Source of the DNA: JBQCHF01 sp051953655
GTDB taxonomy: Bacteria; Actinomycetota; Actinomycetes; Motilibacterales; Motilibacteraceae
Assembly (NCBI GenBank): GCA_051953655.1
Contig: JBQCIO010000346.1
Span: 1 to 11,841, forward strand
Reading direction: 5' to 3'
Length of the DNA stretch: 11,841 bases
The notes under the pieces were generated by a model that was not told the DNA's origin, searched no databases, and saw only the letters and a program-made list of their open reading frames with translations. This document shows, one piece after another, positions 6,013 to 11,841 of this stretch (positions are counted from its first letter, which is position 1; each line of letters begins with the position of its first letter). The translations under genes and the position numbers were made by a program.

Positions 6013-8508
6013 GTGAAGGCGGTCGTCATGGCCGGCGGCGAGGGCACCCGGCTGCGCCCGATGACCGCGAGCATGCCCAAGCCGCTGCTCCCGGTGGTCA
6101 ACCGCCCGATCATGGAGCACGTCCTGCGGCTGGTCCGGCGCCACGGCATCACCGACGCCGTCGTCACCGTGCAGTTCCTCGCCTCGCTCGTGCGCAACTA
6201 CTTCGGCGACGGCGAGGAGCTGGGGATGAACATCTCCTACGCCACCGAGGAGGAGCCGCTCGGCACGGCCGGCAGCGTGAAGAACGCCGAGCACCTGCTC
6301 CAGGGCGAGCCGTTCCTGGTCATCTCCGGCGACGCCCTCACCGACGTCGACCTCGGCGAGCTCATCGCCTTCCACCGACGCAAGGGCGCGCTCGTCACGG
6401 TCTGCCTGACCCGCAAGCCCAACCCGCTCGAGTTCGGCATCACCATCGTCGACGACGAGGGCCGGGTGCAGCGGTTCCTCGAGAAGCCCACCTGGGGCCA
6501 GGTCTTCTCGGACACCGTGAACACCGGCATCTACGTCATGGAGCCCGAGGTCCTGGACCGGGTGGCCGAGGGGGAGGTCGTCGACTGGTCCGGCGACGTC
6601 TTCCCGCAGCTGCTCGAGGAGGGCGAGGCCGTCTACGGCTTCGTCGCCGACGGCTACTGGGAGGACGTCGGCACCCACGAGAGCTACATGCAGGCCCACG
6701 CCGACGTGCTGTCGGGGCTGGTCGAGGTCGACATCGACGGCTTCCAGGTCTCGCCCGGGGTCTGGGTGGCCGAGGGCGCCGAGGTGAGCCCGGAGGCCAC
6801 CCTGCACGCCCCGGTCTACATCGGCGACTACGCCAAGGTCGAGGCCGGCGCCGAGCTGCGCGAGTTCACCGTGCTCGGCAGCAACGTGGTGGTGAAGGGC
6901 GGAGCCTTCCTGCACCGGGCCGTGGTGCACGACAACGTGTTCATCGGACCGCAGACCAACCTGCGCGCGTGCGTCATCGGCAAGAACACGGACATCATGC
7001 GCGCGGCGCGGATCGAGGAGGGCGTCGTCGTCGGTGACGAGTGCGTCATCGAGGAGGAGGCGATCGTCCAGGCCGGCGTGCGGATCTATCCGTTCAAGAC
7101 GGTCGAGGCCGGTTCCGTCGTCACCACCAGCGTCATCTTCGAGACCCGCGGGCAGCGCAGCCTGTTCGGCCCGCGCGGGGTGTCCGGGATCATCAACGTG
7201 GAGGTCACCCCGGAGCTGGCGGTGCGCCTGGCCTCGGCGTTCGCCACCACCCTGAAGAAGGGCTCCACGGTCGTCACCGCCCGCGACCACTCCCGGGCCG
7301 CCCGCGCGCTCAAGCGCGCGGTCATCTCCGCGCTCACCTCCAGCGCCATCGACGTGCGCGACCTGGAGGCGGTGCCGGCGCCGGTGGCGCGGCTGGAGAC
7401 CGCCCAGGGCAACGCCGGCGGGGTGCTCGTGCGCACCACACCGGGGCAGCCGGAGAACGTCGACATCGTGTTCCTCGACGCCCGCGGCGCGGACCTGTCC
7501 GCGGCCGCGCAGCGCAAGCTCGAGCGGGTGTTCAGCCGCGAGGAGTACCGGCGCGCCTTCCCCGGCGAGATCGGCGACCTGGAGTTCCCGGCCCGGGTGC
7601 TGGAGTCCTACGCGCGGCACCTGCTGCGGCGCATCGACACCAGCGGCGTCAGCGACGTCAACCTCAAGGTGGTCGTCGACTCCGGCGGCGGCACGGCCAG
7701 CCTGGTGCTGCCCACCGTGCTGGGGCGGCTCGACGTCGACGTGCTCACCATCAACAACCGGCTGGACGAGAGCGCGCCCACCGAGACCCCGGAGGAGCGC
7801 GCCGCGGCGCTGGCCCGGCTGGGGGAGTTCGTCGCCTCCAGCGGGTCCTCGTTCGGCGTCCGCTTCGACCCGGTTGGCGAGCACATCAGCCTGGTCGACG
7901 ACCTCGGCCGGGTCATCGACGACGAGCGGGCGCTGCTGGTCGTGCTGGACCTCGTGGCCGCCGAGAACCGCGGGGCCGACGTCGTGCTGCCGGTCACCAC
8001 CACCCGGATCGCCGAGAAGGTCGCGGCCTTCCACGGCGTCACCATCCGCTGGACCACGACGTCGTCGGACGACCTCACCGCCACGGTCGCCACCACCGGC
8101 ACCGTGCTCGGCGCCGACGGCCGCGGCGGCTTCGTGGTGCCCGAGTGCAGCTCCAGCATCGACGGCATCGCCGCGTTCGTCCGGCTGCTCGGCCTGGTGG
8201 CCCGCACCCAGCTGTCGCTGTCGGAGATCGACGCCCGCATCCCGCAGTCCACCATCACCCGCATCGACGTCCCGACGCCGTGGGCCACCAAGGGCCTGGT
8301 CATGCGCTCGGTGGTCGAGGCGGCCGGCGACCTGCAGCTGGACACCACCGACGGGGTCCGCGTGGTTCACCCCGACGGCGCGTGGGTGCTCGTGCTGCCC
8401 GACCCGTCCGAGCCGCTCACCCACCTGTGGGCCGAGGGCGTGGACGGCACGACGACCGAGACGCTGCTGGCCCGGTGGACCGAGGTGGTGGAGAAGGCCG
8501 GGCGCTGA
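6013..8508 (+). CDS. Sugar-1-phosphate nucleotidyltransferase (mannose-1-P guanylyltransferase type) fused to degenerate phosphomannomutase-like region
   Basis: 831 residues. Residues 1-235 are a complete nucleotidyltransferase: GGEGTRLRP (8-16), MPKPLLPV with Lys23, GDALTD (106-111), FLEKP (155-159), NTGIYV (170-175) and YWEDVGT (215-221). Residues 250-375 are a left-handed beta-helix of hexapeptide repeats (ending VRIYPFKTVEAGSVVTTSVI). Residues 383-831 follow the phosphohexomutase layout (LFGPRGVSG to LPDPSEPLTHLW), but the catalytic loops are lost: no TASHNP serine motif (VLVRTTPGQ at 471-479), DGDGD replaced by DPVGE (619-623), and the RxSGTEP phosphate loop replaced by PDPSEP (796-801). 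The N-terminal half should make an NDP-sugar, often annotated as GDP-mannose for lipid and cell-wall glycans; actual base and sugar are not provable here. GTG 6013 gives the family's normal MKAVVMAGG start; a stop at 5986 rules out an upstream start. No own ribosome site; see the upstream ORF. Confidence 0.92.
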   Translation: MKAVVMAGGEGTRLRPMTASMPKPLLPVVNRPIMEHVLRLVRRHGITDAVVTVQFLASLVRNYFGDGEELGMNISYATEEEPLGTAGSVKNAEHLLQGEPFLVISGDALTDVDLGELIAFHRRKGALVTVCLTRKPNPLEFGITIVDDEGRVQRFLEKPTWGQVFSDTVNTGIYVMEPEVLDRVAEGEVVDWSGDVFPQLLEEGEAVYGFVADGYWEDVGTHESYMQAHADVLSGLVEVDIDGFQVSPGVWVAEGAEVSPEATLHAPVYIGDYAKVEAGAELREFTVLGSNVVVKGGAFLHRAVVHDNVFIGPQTNLRACVIGKNTDIMRAARIEEGVVVGDECVIEEEAIVQAGVRIYPFKTVEAGSVVTTSVIFETRGQRSLFGPRGVSGIINVEVTPELAVRLASAFATTLKKGSTVVTARDHSRAARALKRAVISALTSSAIDVRDLEAVPAPVARLETAQGNAGGVLVRTTPGQPENVDIVFLDARGADLSAAAQRKLERVFSREEYRRAFPGEIGDLEFPARVLESYARHLLRRIDTSGVSDVNLKVVVDSGGGTASLVLPTVLGRLDVDVLTINNRLDESAPTETPEERAAALARLGEFVASSGSSFGVRFDPVGEHISLVDDLGRVIDDERALLVVLDLVAAENRGADVVLPVTTTRIAEKVAAFHGVTIRWTTTSSDDLTATVATTGTVLGADGRGGFVVPECSSSIDGIAAFVRLLGLVARTQLSLSEIDARIPQSTITRIDVPTPWATKGLVMRSVVEAAGDLQLDTTDGVRVVHPDGAWVLVLPDPSEPLTHLWAEGVDGTTTETLLARWTEVVEKAGR

Positions 8509-8568
8509 GGCCCTGGCTGCCCTCGCGCCGGCGTCCGGTCCGCGAGCCGGTGGCGCCCGCGTGCGACG

Positions 8569-9630
8569 ATGGCCGCGATGGCCGGGGACGACAGCGCGCG
8601 CAGCACCGGGGAGAGCCACAAGACCCCCGGCGTCGGCTCGACGCAGACGCTGCCGGGCCCTCCGGCGCCTCGCCGCGACGCCTCCATGTCGCTGCTGCGC
8701 GACCTGATGGAGAACACCCTCGACGCCGGCTACGCCGAGGCGGCCGAGCGGCGCCGGCGGGCCGTCGAGCAGGGGCGCGGCGGCGCACGGCGCAGCAGCC
8801 GCGCGGTCGCGCTGGTCGGTGTGGCGCTGGTCGGGCTGCTGCTGGCCACCTCGGCGCTGCAGCTGCGCGCGCACGCCAGCCGCAAGGACCACAACGACCT
8901 GGTCAGCCGGGTGAAGCAGGCCACCAAGGCCACCGATCAGGTCGCTGCCGACGTCGACCGGCTGCGGGCCCAGATCGCCGCCGCCCGCGCCGACGGCCTC
9001 GCCCTCACCACCGCCGGCCGCGCCGCCTCGGACCAGCTGGCCGCCCTCGAGGTGCTCTCCGGCGCGGTGCCGGTCACCGGGCCCGGCCTGCTCGTCACGG
9101 TCGACGACGCCAAGTCCGCCGGGCAGGTCGACTCCACCGGTCAGCCCCGGCTGGACACCGCCGACGACCCCGGCCGGGTGCGCGACCGCGACCTGCAGAA
9201 GGTCGTCAACGGGCTGTGGGCGGCCGGCGCGGAGGCGATCGCCGTCAACGGGCAGCGGCTCACCGCCACGACCGCCATCCGCAACGCCGGCCAGGCCATC
9301 CTGGTGGCCTACCGCCCGCTGCAGCCGCCCTACGTCATCTCCGCGATCGGCGACCCGGCCACCCTGCAGCCGAGCTTCGAGGACACCGTCGGCGGGGCCT
9401 ACCTGCGGCTGATCGGCCAGACCTACGGGATCCGCTACCGGGAGGACGCCCGGGACGCCGCCGACGCGCTGGCGCTGCCCGCGGCCGACGGCCTCACCGT
9501 GCGCCGCGCGGAGGTCCCGACCCCGACCCCGGTGCCCGCCCCCGCCGCGTCGACGGCCGGGTCGACGGCCGGGTCGACGGCGTCGTCCGCGCCGGGGAGC
9601 GCGTCCTCGACCGGCCCGGCTCCGCGGTGA
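8569..9630 (+). CDS. DUF881 membrane protein (first copy)
   Basis: 353 residues. A polar N-terminal part contains MSLLRDLMENTLDAGYAEAAE (40-60), a stretch typical of actinobacterial members; one membrane segment lies at about 79-97; a coiled-coil-like stretch follows at about 105-140; the DUF881 domain occupies about 160-310 (GAVPVTGPGLLVTVDD; NGLWAAGAEAIAVNGQRL; LQPPYVISAIGD). The tail from 317 is Pro/Thr/Ser/Ala-rich with a short tandem repeat. Topology should place the DUF881 domain outside the membrane. This corresponds by order to mycobacterial Rv1823. The molecular function is not established; in Firmicutes the related YlxW/YlxX genes sit beside sbp and division genes, which suggests an envelope or division role. 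The ATG at 8569 has no ribosome site; ATG 8578 and ATG 8686 (Met40) are other possible starts, the last giving the conserved part only. Confidence 0.87.
   Translation: MAAMAGDDSARSTGESHKTPGVGSTQTLPGPPAPRRDASMSLLRDLMENTLDAGYAEAAERRRRAVEQGRGGARRSSRAVALVGVALVGLLLATSALQLRAHASRKDHNDLVSRVKQATKATDQVAADVDRLRAQIAAARADGLALTTAGRAASDQLAALEVLSGAVPVTGPGLLVTVDDAKSAGQVDSTGQPRLDTADDPGRVRDRDLQKVVNGLWAAGAEAIAVNGQRLTATTAIRNAGQAILVAYRPLQPPYVISAIGDPATLQPSFEDTVGGAYLRLIGQTYGIRYREDARDAADALALPAADGLTVRRAEVPTPTPVPAPAASTAGSTAGSTASSAPGSASSTGPAPR
9550..9580 (+). repeat. 12-base in-frame tandem repeat in DUF881 tail
   Basis: TCGACGGCCGGG occurs at 9550-9561 and 9562-9573, followed by a partial third copy at 9574-9580. It encodes STAG-STAG-STAS in the low-complexity C-terminal tail of the first DUF881 protein. 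Likely a replication-slippage tract whose copy number may vary between strains. Confidence 0.8.
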
Positions 9631-9697
9631 GCCGGCCCGCGGTCCGGCGGCCCGGGAGCAGCCGCGCCGATGGGGGAGACTGTCCCGCGACCCTCAA

Positions 9698-9724
9698 GAG
9701 CACCGAGAGCACCGAGAGCGCCGG
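9698..9724 (+). repeat. 9-base tandem repeat in intergenic gap
   Basis: GAGCACCGA occurs twice (9698-9706, 9707-9715) followed by a degenerate copy (9716-9724), in the 124-base gap between the first DUF881 gene and sbp. The gap holds no gene and no promoter I can defend; a strong ribosome site (AGGAGGAA from 9741) closes it. Significance is unknown. Confidence 0.5.
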
Positions 9725-9754
9725 CCCGAGCACCGCCCGCAGGAGGAACCACCC

Positions 9755-10087
9755 GTGATCGCCGCCCTCGGCCTCGTCGTCGGCATCGTGCTGGGCCTGG
9801 TGCTCGAACCGACCGTGCCCCTGTGGCTGCAGCCCTACCTGCCGATCGCCGTGGTGGCCGCGCTCGACGCGGTCTTCGGCGGCCTGCGCGCGCTGCTCGA
9901 CGGGATCTTCGACGACCGGGTGTTCGTCGTGTCGTTCCTGTCCAACGTGGTCGTGGCCGGGCTCATCGTCTACCTCGGAGATCAGCTCGGCGTCGGGGCC
10001 CAGCTGTCCACCGGCGTCGTCGTCGTGCTCGGGATCCGGATCTTCTCCAACGCCGCCGCCATCCGACGGCACCTGTTCAAGGCCTGA
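9755..10087 (+). CDS. sbp: Small basic protein family (DUF1290) membrane protein
   Basis: 110 residues, the usual length. GTG at 9755 follows AGGAGG (9741-9746) by eight bases. Three to four hydrophobic segments at about residues 2-17, 27-44, 56-76 and 84-97. The conserved family core is visible: ALDAVFGGLRALLDGIFDD (36-54), FVVSFLSNVVVAGLIVYLG, and the C-terminal GIRIFSNAAAIRRHLF (93-108) with its arginine pair. Known from Bacillus as Sbp, encoded beside ftsA/ftsZ and DUF881 genes; function still unknown. Here it sits between two DUF881 genes, as in Rv1823-Rv1825, so the three are probably one membrane assembly (inference). Despite the name, the protein is not strikingly basic: acidic residues are scattered through the loops. 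Confidence 0.95.
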   Translation: MIAALGLVVGIVLGLVLEPTVPLWLQPYLPIAVVAALDAVFGGLRALLDGIFDDRVFVVSFLSNVVVAGLIVYLGDQLGVGAQLSTGVVVVLGIRIFSNAAAIRRHLFKA

Positions 10088-10165
10088 GCCGTTCACCACC
10101 CATCCGCCACCGCGGCCGGCCCGCGCTGGCCAGCCCACCCACCCACCGGAGCAGACAGGAGCCGC

Positions 10166-10924
10166 GTGAGCACCGCCACCTCCGAGCCGCGCCGGACCGG
10201 CTGGTCCGCCCTGCGCTCCGCCCTCAGCCCGCACCCGACGTCGGCGCGGGTCGTCGCGGCGGTGCTGCTGGGCCTGCTCGGCTTCGCGCTGGCCGTGCAG
10301 GTGCGCAGCACCCAGCAGGAGGGGCTGGACTCCCTGCGCCAGAGCGACCTGGTGCGGATCCTCGACGACACCGCCCAGCGTCAGGCGCGGCTGCGGGCCG
10401 AGGCGTCCCAGCTGGAGGCGACCCGGCAGCGGCTCACCTCGGGCACCGACAGCTCGCGCGCGGCCATCGACGAGGCGCGCCAGCGGTCACAGACCCTGGG
10501 CATCCTGGCCGGGACGCTGCCGGCGCAGGGGCCGGGGATCGTCGTCACCATCCCGGACCAGCACCAGACCGTGACCAGCGACCTGATCCTGGACGCCGTG
10601 GAGGAGCTGCGCGACGCCGGCGCCGAGGCCATCCAGGTCGGCGACGTGCGGGTGGTCGCCCAGACCAGCTTCACCGACGCCCCCGGCGGCAGCCCGGGCC
10701 TGGTCGTCGACGGCACGACCGTGCAGCCGCCGTACCGGATCGTCGCCGTGGGCGACGCGCAGACCCTCGCGACCGCGCTGCGCATCCCGGGCGGGGTCGC
10801 CGACACCCTGCGTGGGCAGGGCACGCAGGCCGAGATCGAGACCCCGCCCACCGTCACCGTGACCGCGTTGCGACCCGCCGCGACGCCTCAGTACGCTCGC
10901 CCGGCCCCGCAGCCGACCAAGTAG
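10166..10924 (+). CDS. DUF881 membrane protein (second copy)
   Basis: 252 residues from GTG 10166, with AGGAG (10157-10161) four bases upstream. A short cytoplasmic N-terminus is followed by one membrane segment at about 28-46, a heptad-rich coiled-coil-like stretch at about 50-110 (RQSDLVRILDDTAQRQARLR and following), and the DUF881 domain at about 112-235 (AGTLPAQGPGIVVTIPD; DAVEELRDAGAEAIQVGD; VQPPYRIVAVGD). It corresponds by order to Rv1825. It shares the domain pattern (GPGIVVT, AGAEAI, PPY-I-AIGD) with the first DUF881 protein but lacks the long N-terminal part and the repeat tail of that copy, so the two are diverged paralogues and not a recent duplication. Function unknown; probably works with sbp and the other copy at the membrane. 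Confidence 0.92.
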   Translation: MSTATSEPRRTGWSALRSALSPHPTSARVVAAVLLGLLGFALAVQVRSTQQEGLDSLRQSDLVRILDDTAQRQARLRAEASQLEATRQRLTSGTDSSRAAIDEARQRSQTLGILAGTLPAQGPGIVVTIPDQHQTVTSDLILDAVEELRDAGAEAIQVGDVRVVAQTSFTDAPGGSPGLVVDGTTVQPPYRIVAVGDAQTLATALRIPGGVADTLRGQGTQAEIETPPTVTVTALRPAATPQYARPAPQPTK

Positions 10925-11012
10925 CCGGCGCGAAGGCCCGTTCCAGACAGCGTCTTTCCGCCCACCCTCGCACCAGCCCGCCGCCAGCACAGACCGGACA
11001 GGGAGCCGCCCC

Positions 11013-11405
11013 GTGTACCCCGAGGACCTCAAGTACACCGCCGAGCACGAGTGGGTCCGGACGGGGACGGGGGACGGCGGCGACGCGATCCGCGTGGGCA
11101 TCACGAGCTTCGCGCAGGAGGCGCTCGGCGACGTCGTCTACGTCACCCTGCCCGAGCCGGGCACCGAGGTCAGCGGCGGCCAGCCGTGCGGCGAGGTGGA
11201 GTCGACCAAGAGCGTCAGCGACGTCTACGCCCCGGTCAGCGGCACCATCGTGGCCCGCAACGAGGCGCTGGACGCCACGCCGGAGCTGGTCAACACCGAC
11301 CCCTACGGCGAGGGCTGGATGCTCGAGATCCGCCCGCAGGACCCCGCGTCCCTGGACGGGCTGCTCGACGCCGCGACCTACCAGGCCGGCCTCGGCGACG
11401 CCTGA
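11013..11405 (+). CDS. gcvH: Glycine cleavage system H protein
   Basis: 130 residues, full length. The N-terminal YTAEHEWVR (8-16) and the lipoyl hairpin GEVESTKSVSDVYAP are diagnostic; Lys66 is the lipoylation site. The C-terminal GEGWMLEIRPQDP is the family's usual end. The protein carries the aminomethyl group on its lipoyl arm between the P, T and L proteins in the cytoplasm, splitting glycine to CO2, ammonia and methylene-THF. None of the other gcv genes is in the window. GTG 11013 follows GGAG (11002-11005) by seven bases. A six-residue acidic/Gly insertion (GTGDGGDA, 18-25) lies in the first beta-turn, common in actinobacteria. Placement between DUF881 and the FHA gene matches Rv1826. 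Confidence 0.97.
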   Translation: MYPEDLKYTAEHEWVRTGTGDGGDAIRVGITSFAQEALGDVVYVTLPEPGTEVSGGQPCGEVESTKSVSDVYAPVSGTIVARNEALDATPELVNTDPYGEGWMLEIRPQDPASLDGLLDAATYQAGLGDA

Positions 11406-11418
11406 GTCTCCAGCCGTG

Positions 11419-11443
11419 CCCGAACCGGTCCCCGAACCGGGTC
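11419..11443 (+). repeat. Short direct repeat downstream of gcvH
   Basis: CCCGAACCGGTC (11419-11430) is followed at once by CCCGAACCGGGTC (11431-11443). Within it CCGGT and ACCGG can pair over a 6-base loop, a weak hairpin 20 or so bases after the gcvH stop. It may be a weak terminator or simply a slippage product; I cannot decide. Confidence 0.4.
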
Positions 11444-11518
11444 CCCGCCCTGGTTGAGGTGCCGCCGCGCGGGAAGTACCAGGGCTGGGTCGTGAGCCGA
11501 CGCGCCTGCGCCATCCGG

Positions 11519-11548
11519 TTGACCCTGTCGATCAGGGGACCGTAGGTT
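11519..11548 (+). promoter_or_regulatory. Probable sigma-70-type promoter for the FHA gene
   Basis: TTGACC (11519-11524) and TAGGTT (11543-11548) are separated by 18 bases: a near-consensus -35 and a TAnnnT -10. Transcription would begin near 11555, leaving about 100 bases of untranslated leader before the ATG at 11659. It is the best promoter in the window and lies in the 253-base gap after gcvH, so the FHA gene can be expressed apart from the upstream block. I see no riboswitch-like fold in the leader. Confidence 0.6.
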
Positions 11549-11658
11549 CGGCACCGACCGTCACCCTGAAGTAGGGGTCGAGGGTCAGCAGTCCCAGCGT
11601 GAACCCACCAGCTCCGACCGACCAGCACGCCGCGCCGGGCGCGGCAGGAGGCGCACCG

Positions 11659-11841
11659 ATGGCGTTCTGCACGCAGTGCGGGCACGACAACCCCGAGGAC
11701 AGCCGGTTCTGCAGCAACTGCGGCGCCGCGCTGCGCCCCGCCGCGGCCGACGCCACCTCCACCCTCAACCTGCCCGGGCTGGAGCGGGAGGGGGAGCAGG
11801 AGGCCGGTCTCACCGCCGCCGACCAGGCCGCGGTCGACGCG
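11659..11841 (+). CDS. garA: Zinc-ribbon/FHA protein, GarA/OdhI-like (N-terminal 61 codons only)
   Basis: Open to the right edge. ATG 11659 follows AGGAGG (11646-11651) by seven bases. Residues 4-21 form a zinc ribbon, CTQC...CSNC (Cys4, 7, 18, 21). Next comes DATSTLNLPGLE (31-42), which lines up with the phosphorylated ETTS(V/T) segment of GarA/OdhI, and then TAADQAAVDA, the stretch that normally precedes the FHA domain. The FHA domain itself lies beyond the window, so it is inferred from this pattern and from synteny with Rv1827 after gcvH. Family knowledge: the unphosphorylated protein binds and inhibits 2-oxoglutarate dehydrogenase and adjusts glutamate enzymes; phosphorylation by PknB or PknG makes it fold back on its own FHA domain and releases the target. 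The position of the first Thr of ETTS is Ala32 here; Thr33 is kept. It has its own promoter. Confidence 0.82.
   Translation, partial: MAFCTQCGHDNPEDSRFCSNCGAALRPAAADATSTLNLPGLEREGEQEAGLTAADQAAVDA

Noticed and set aside
5932..8892. A minus-strand 986-codon open frame antisense to the nucleotidyltransferase gene
   Set aside because: No family motif, composition of an antisense shadow (Gly/Asp/His/Val-rich), and the opposite strand has a motif-complete enzyme.
9670..11457. A plus-strand 595-codon open frame spanning sbp, DUF881 and gcvH
   Set aside because: It overlaps three recognised genes in another frame and shows Arg/Pro/Gly low complexity only.
1..11841. Defence system, CRISPR array, prophage, insertion sequence or biosynthetic cluster
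   Set aside because: No spaced repeats, transposase, integrase, nuclease, toxin pair or synthase motifs were seen. The right half is a conserved housekeeping block and composition is even across the window.

Overview
The window is very GC-rich throughout, uses many GTG starts and has no insertion sequence, tRNA, rRNA or CRISPR array. The gene order in its right half is a well-known actinobacterial chromosomal block: CDP-alcohol phosphatidyltransferase, DUF881, small basic protein (DUF1290), DUF881, gcvH, FHA protein, as in mycobacterial Rv1822-Rv1827. Composition and protein style suggest a high-GC soil actinomycete, perhaps Geodermatophilaceae (Blastococcus, Geodermatophilus or Modestobacter). 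The family-level guess is inference.

Left part (1-3820). A membrane sensor histidine kinase with an N-terminal PDZ-like region is read on the minus strand and runs off the left edge just after its phospho-acceptor His box. A 222-base divergent intergenic region carries a compact cluster of GGACA/TGTCC inverted repeats that looks like an operator. Facing the other way are a secreted parallel beta-helix protein and a multi-pass membrane protein whose start overlaps the beta-helix stop. A strong hairpin closes this pair.

Middle (3831-5203). A cytochrome P450, resembling the CYP140 group, is on the minus strand, convergent with the membrane protein gene and divergent from the conserved block. 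The hairpin at 3780-3820 lies between the two convergent stops and can serve both.

Right part (5204-11841). Seven main genes run in one direction: CDP-alcohol phosphatidyltransferase (pgsA/cardiolipin-synthase type); an 831-residue protein with a nucleotidyltransferase, a left-handed beta-helix and a phosphomannomutase-like part; two DUF881 membrane proteins flanking a DUF1290 small basic protein; gcvH; and the start of a zinc-ribbon/FHA protein of the GarA/OdhI type, cut by the right edge. The theme is envelope precursor supply (phospholipid, nucleotide sugar), envelope-associated membrane proteins, and central nitrogen/carbon metabolism (glycine cleavage, 2-oxoglutarate control).

I see no clear novel defence or mobile system. 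The points most worth a second look are the phosphomannomutase-like half, which has lost its catalytic motifs; a 10-codon upstream ORF with a perfect Shine-Dalgarno sequence placed just before that gene, which has none of its own; and the operator-like repeat cluster between the kinase and the beta-helix gene.
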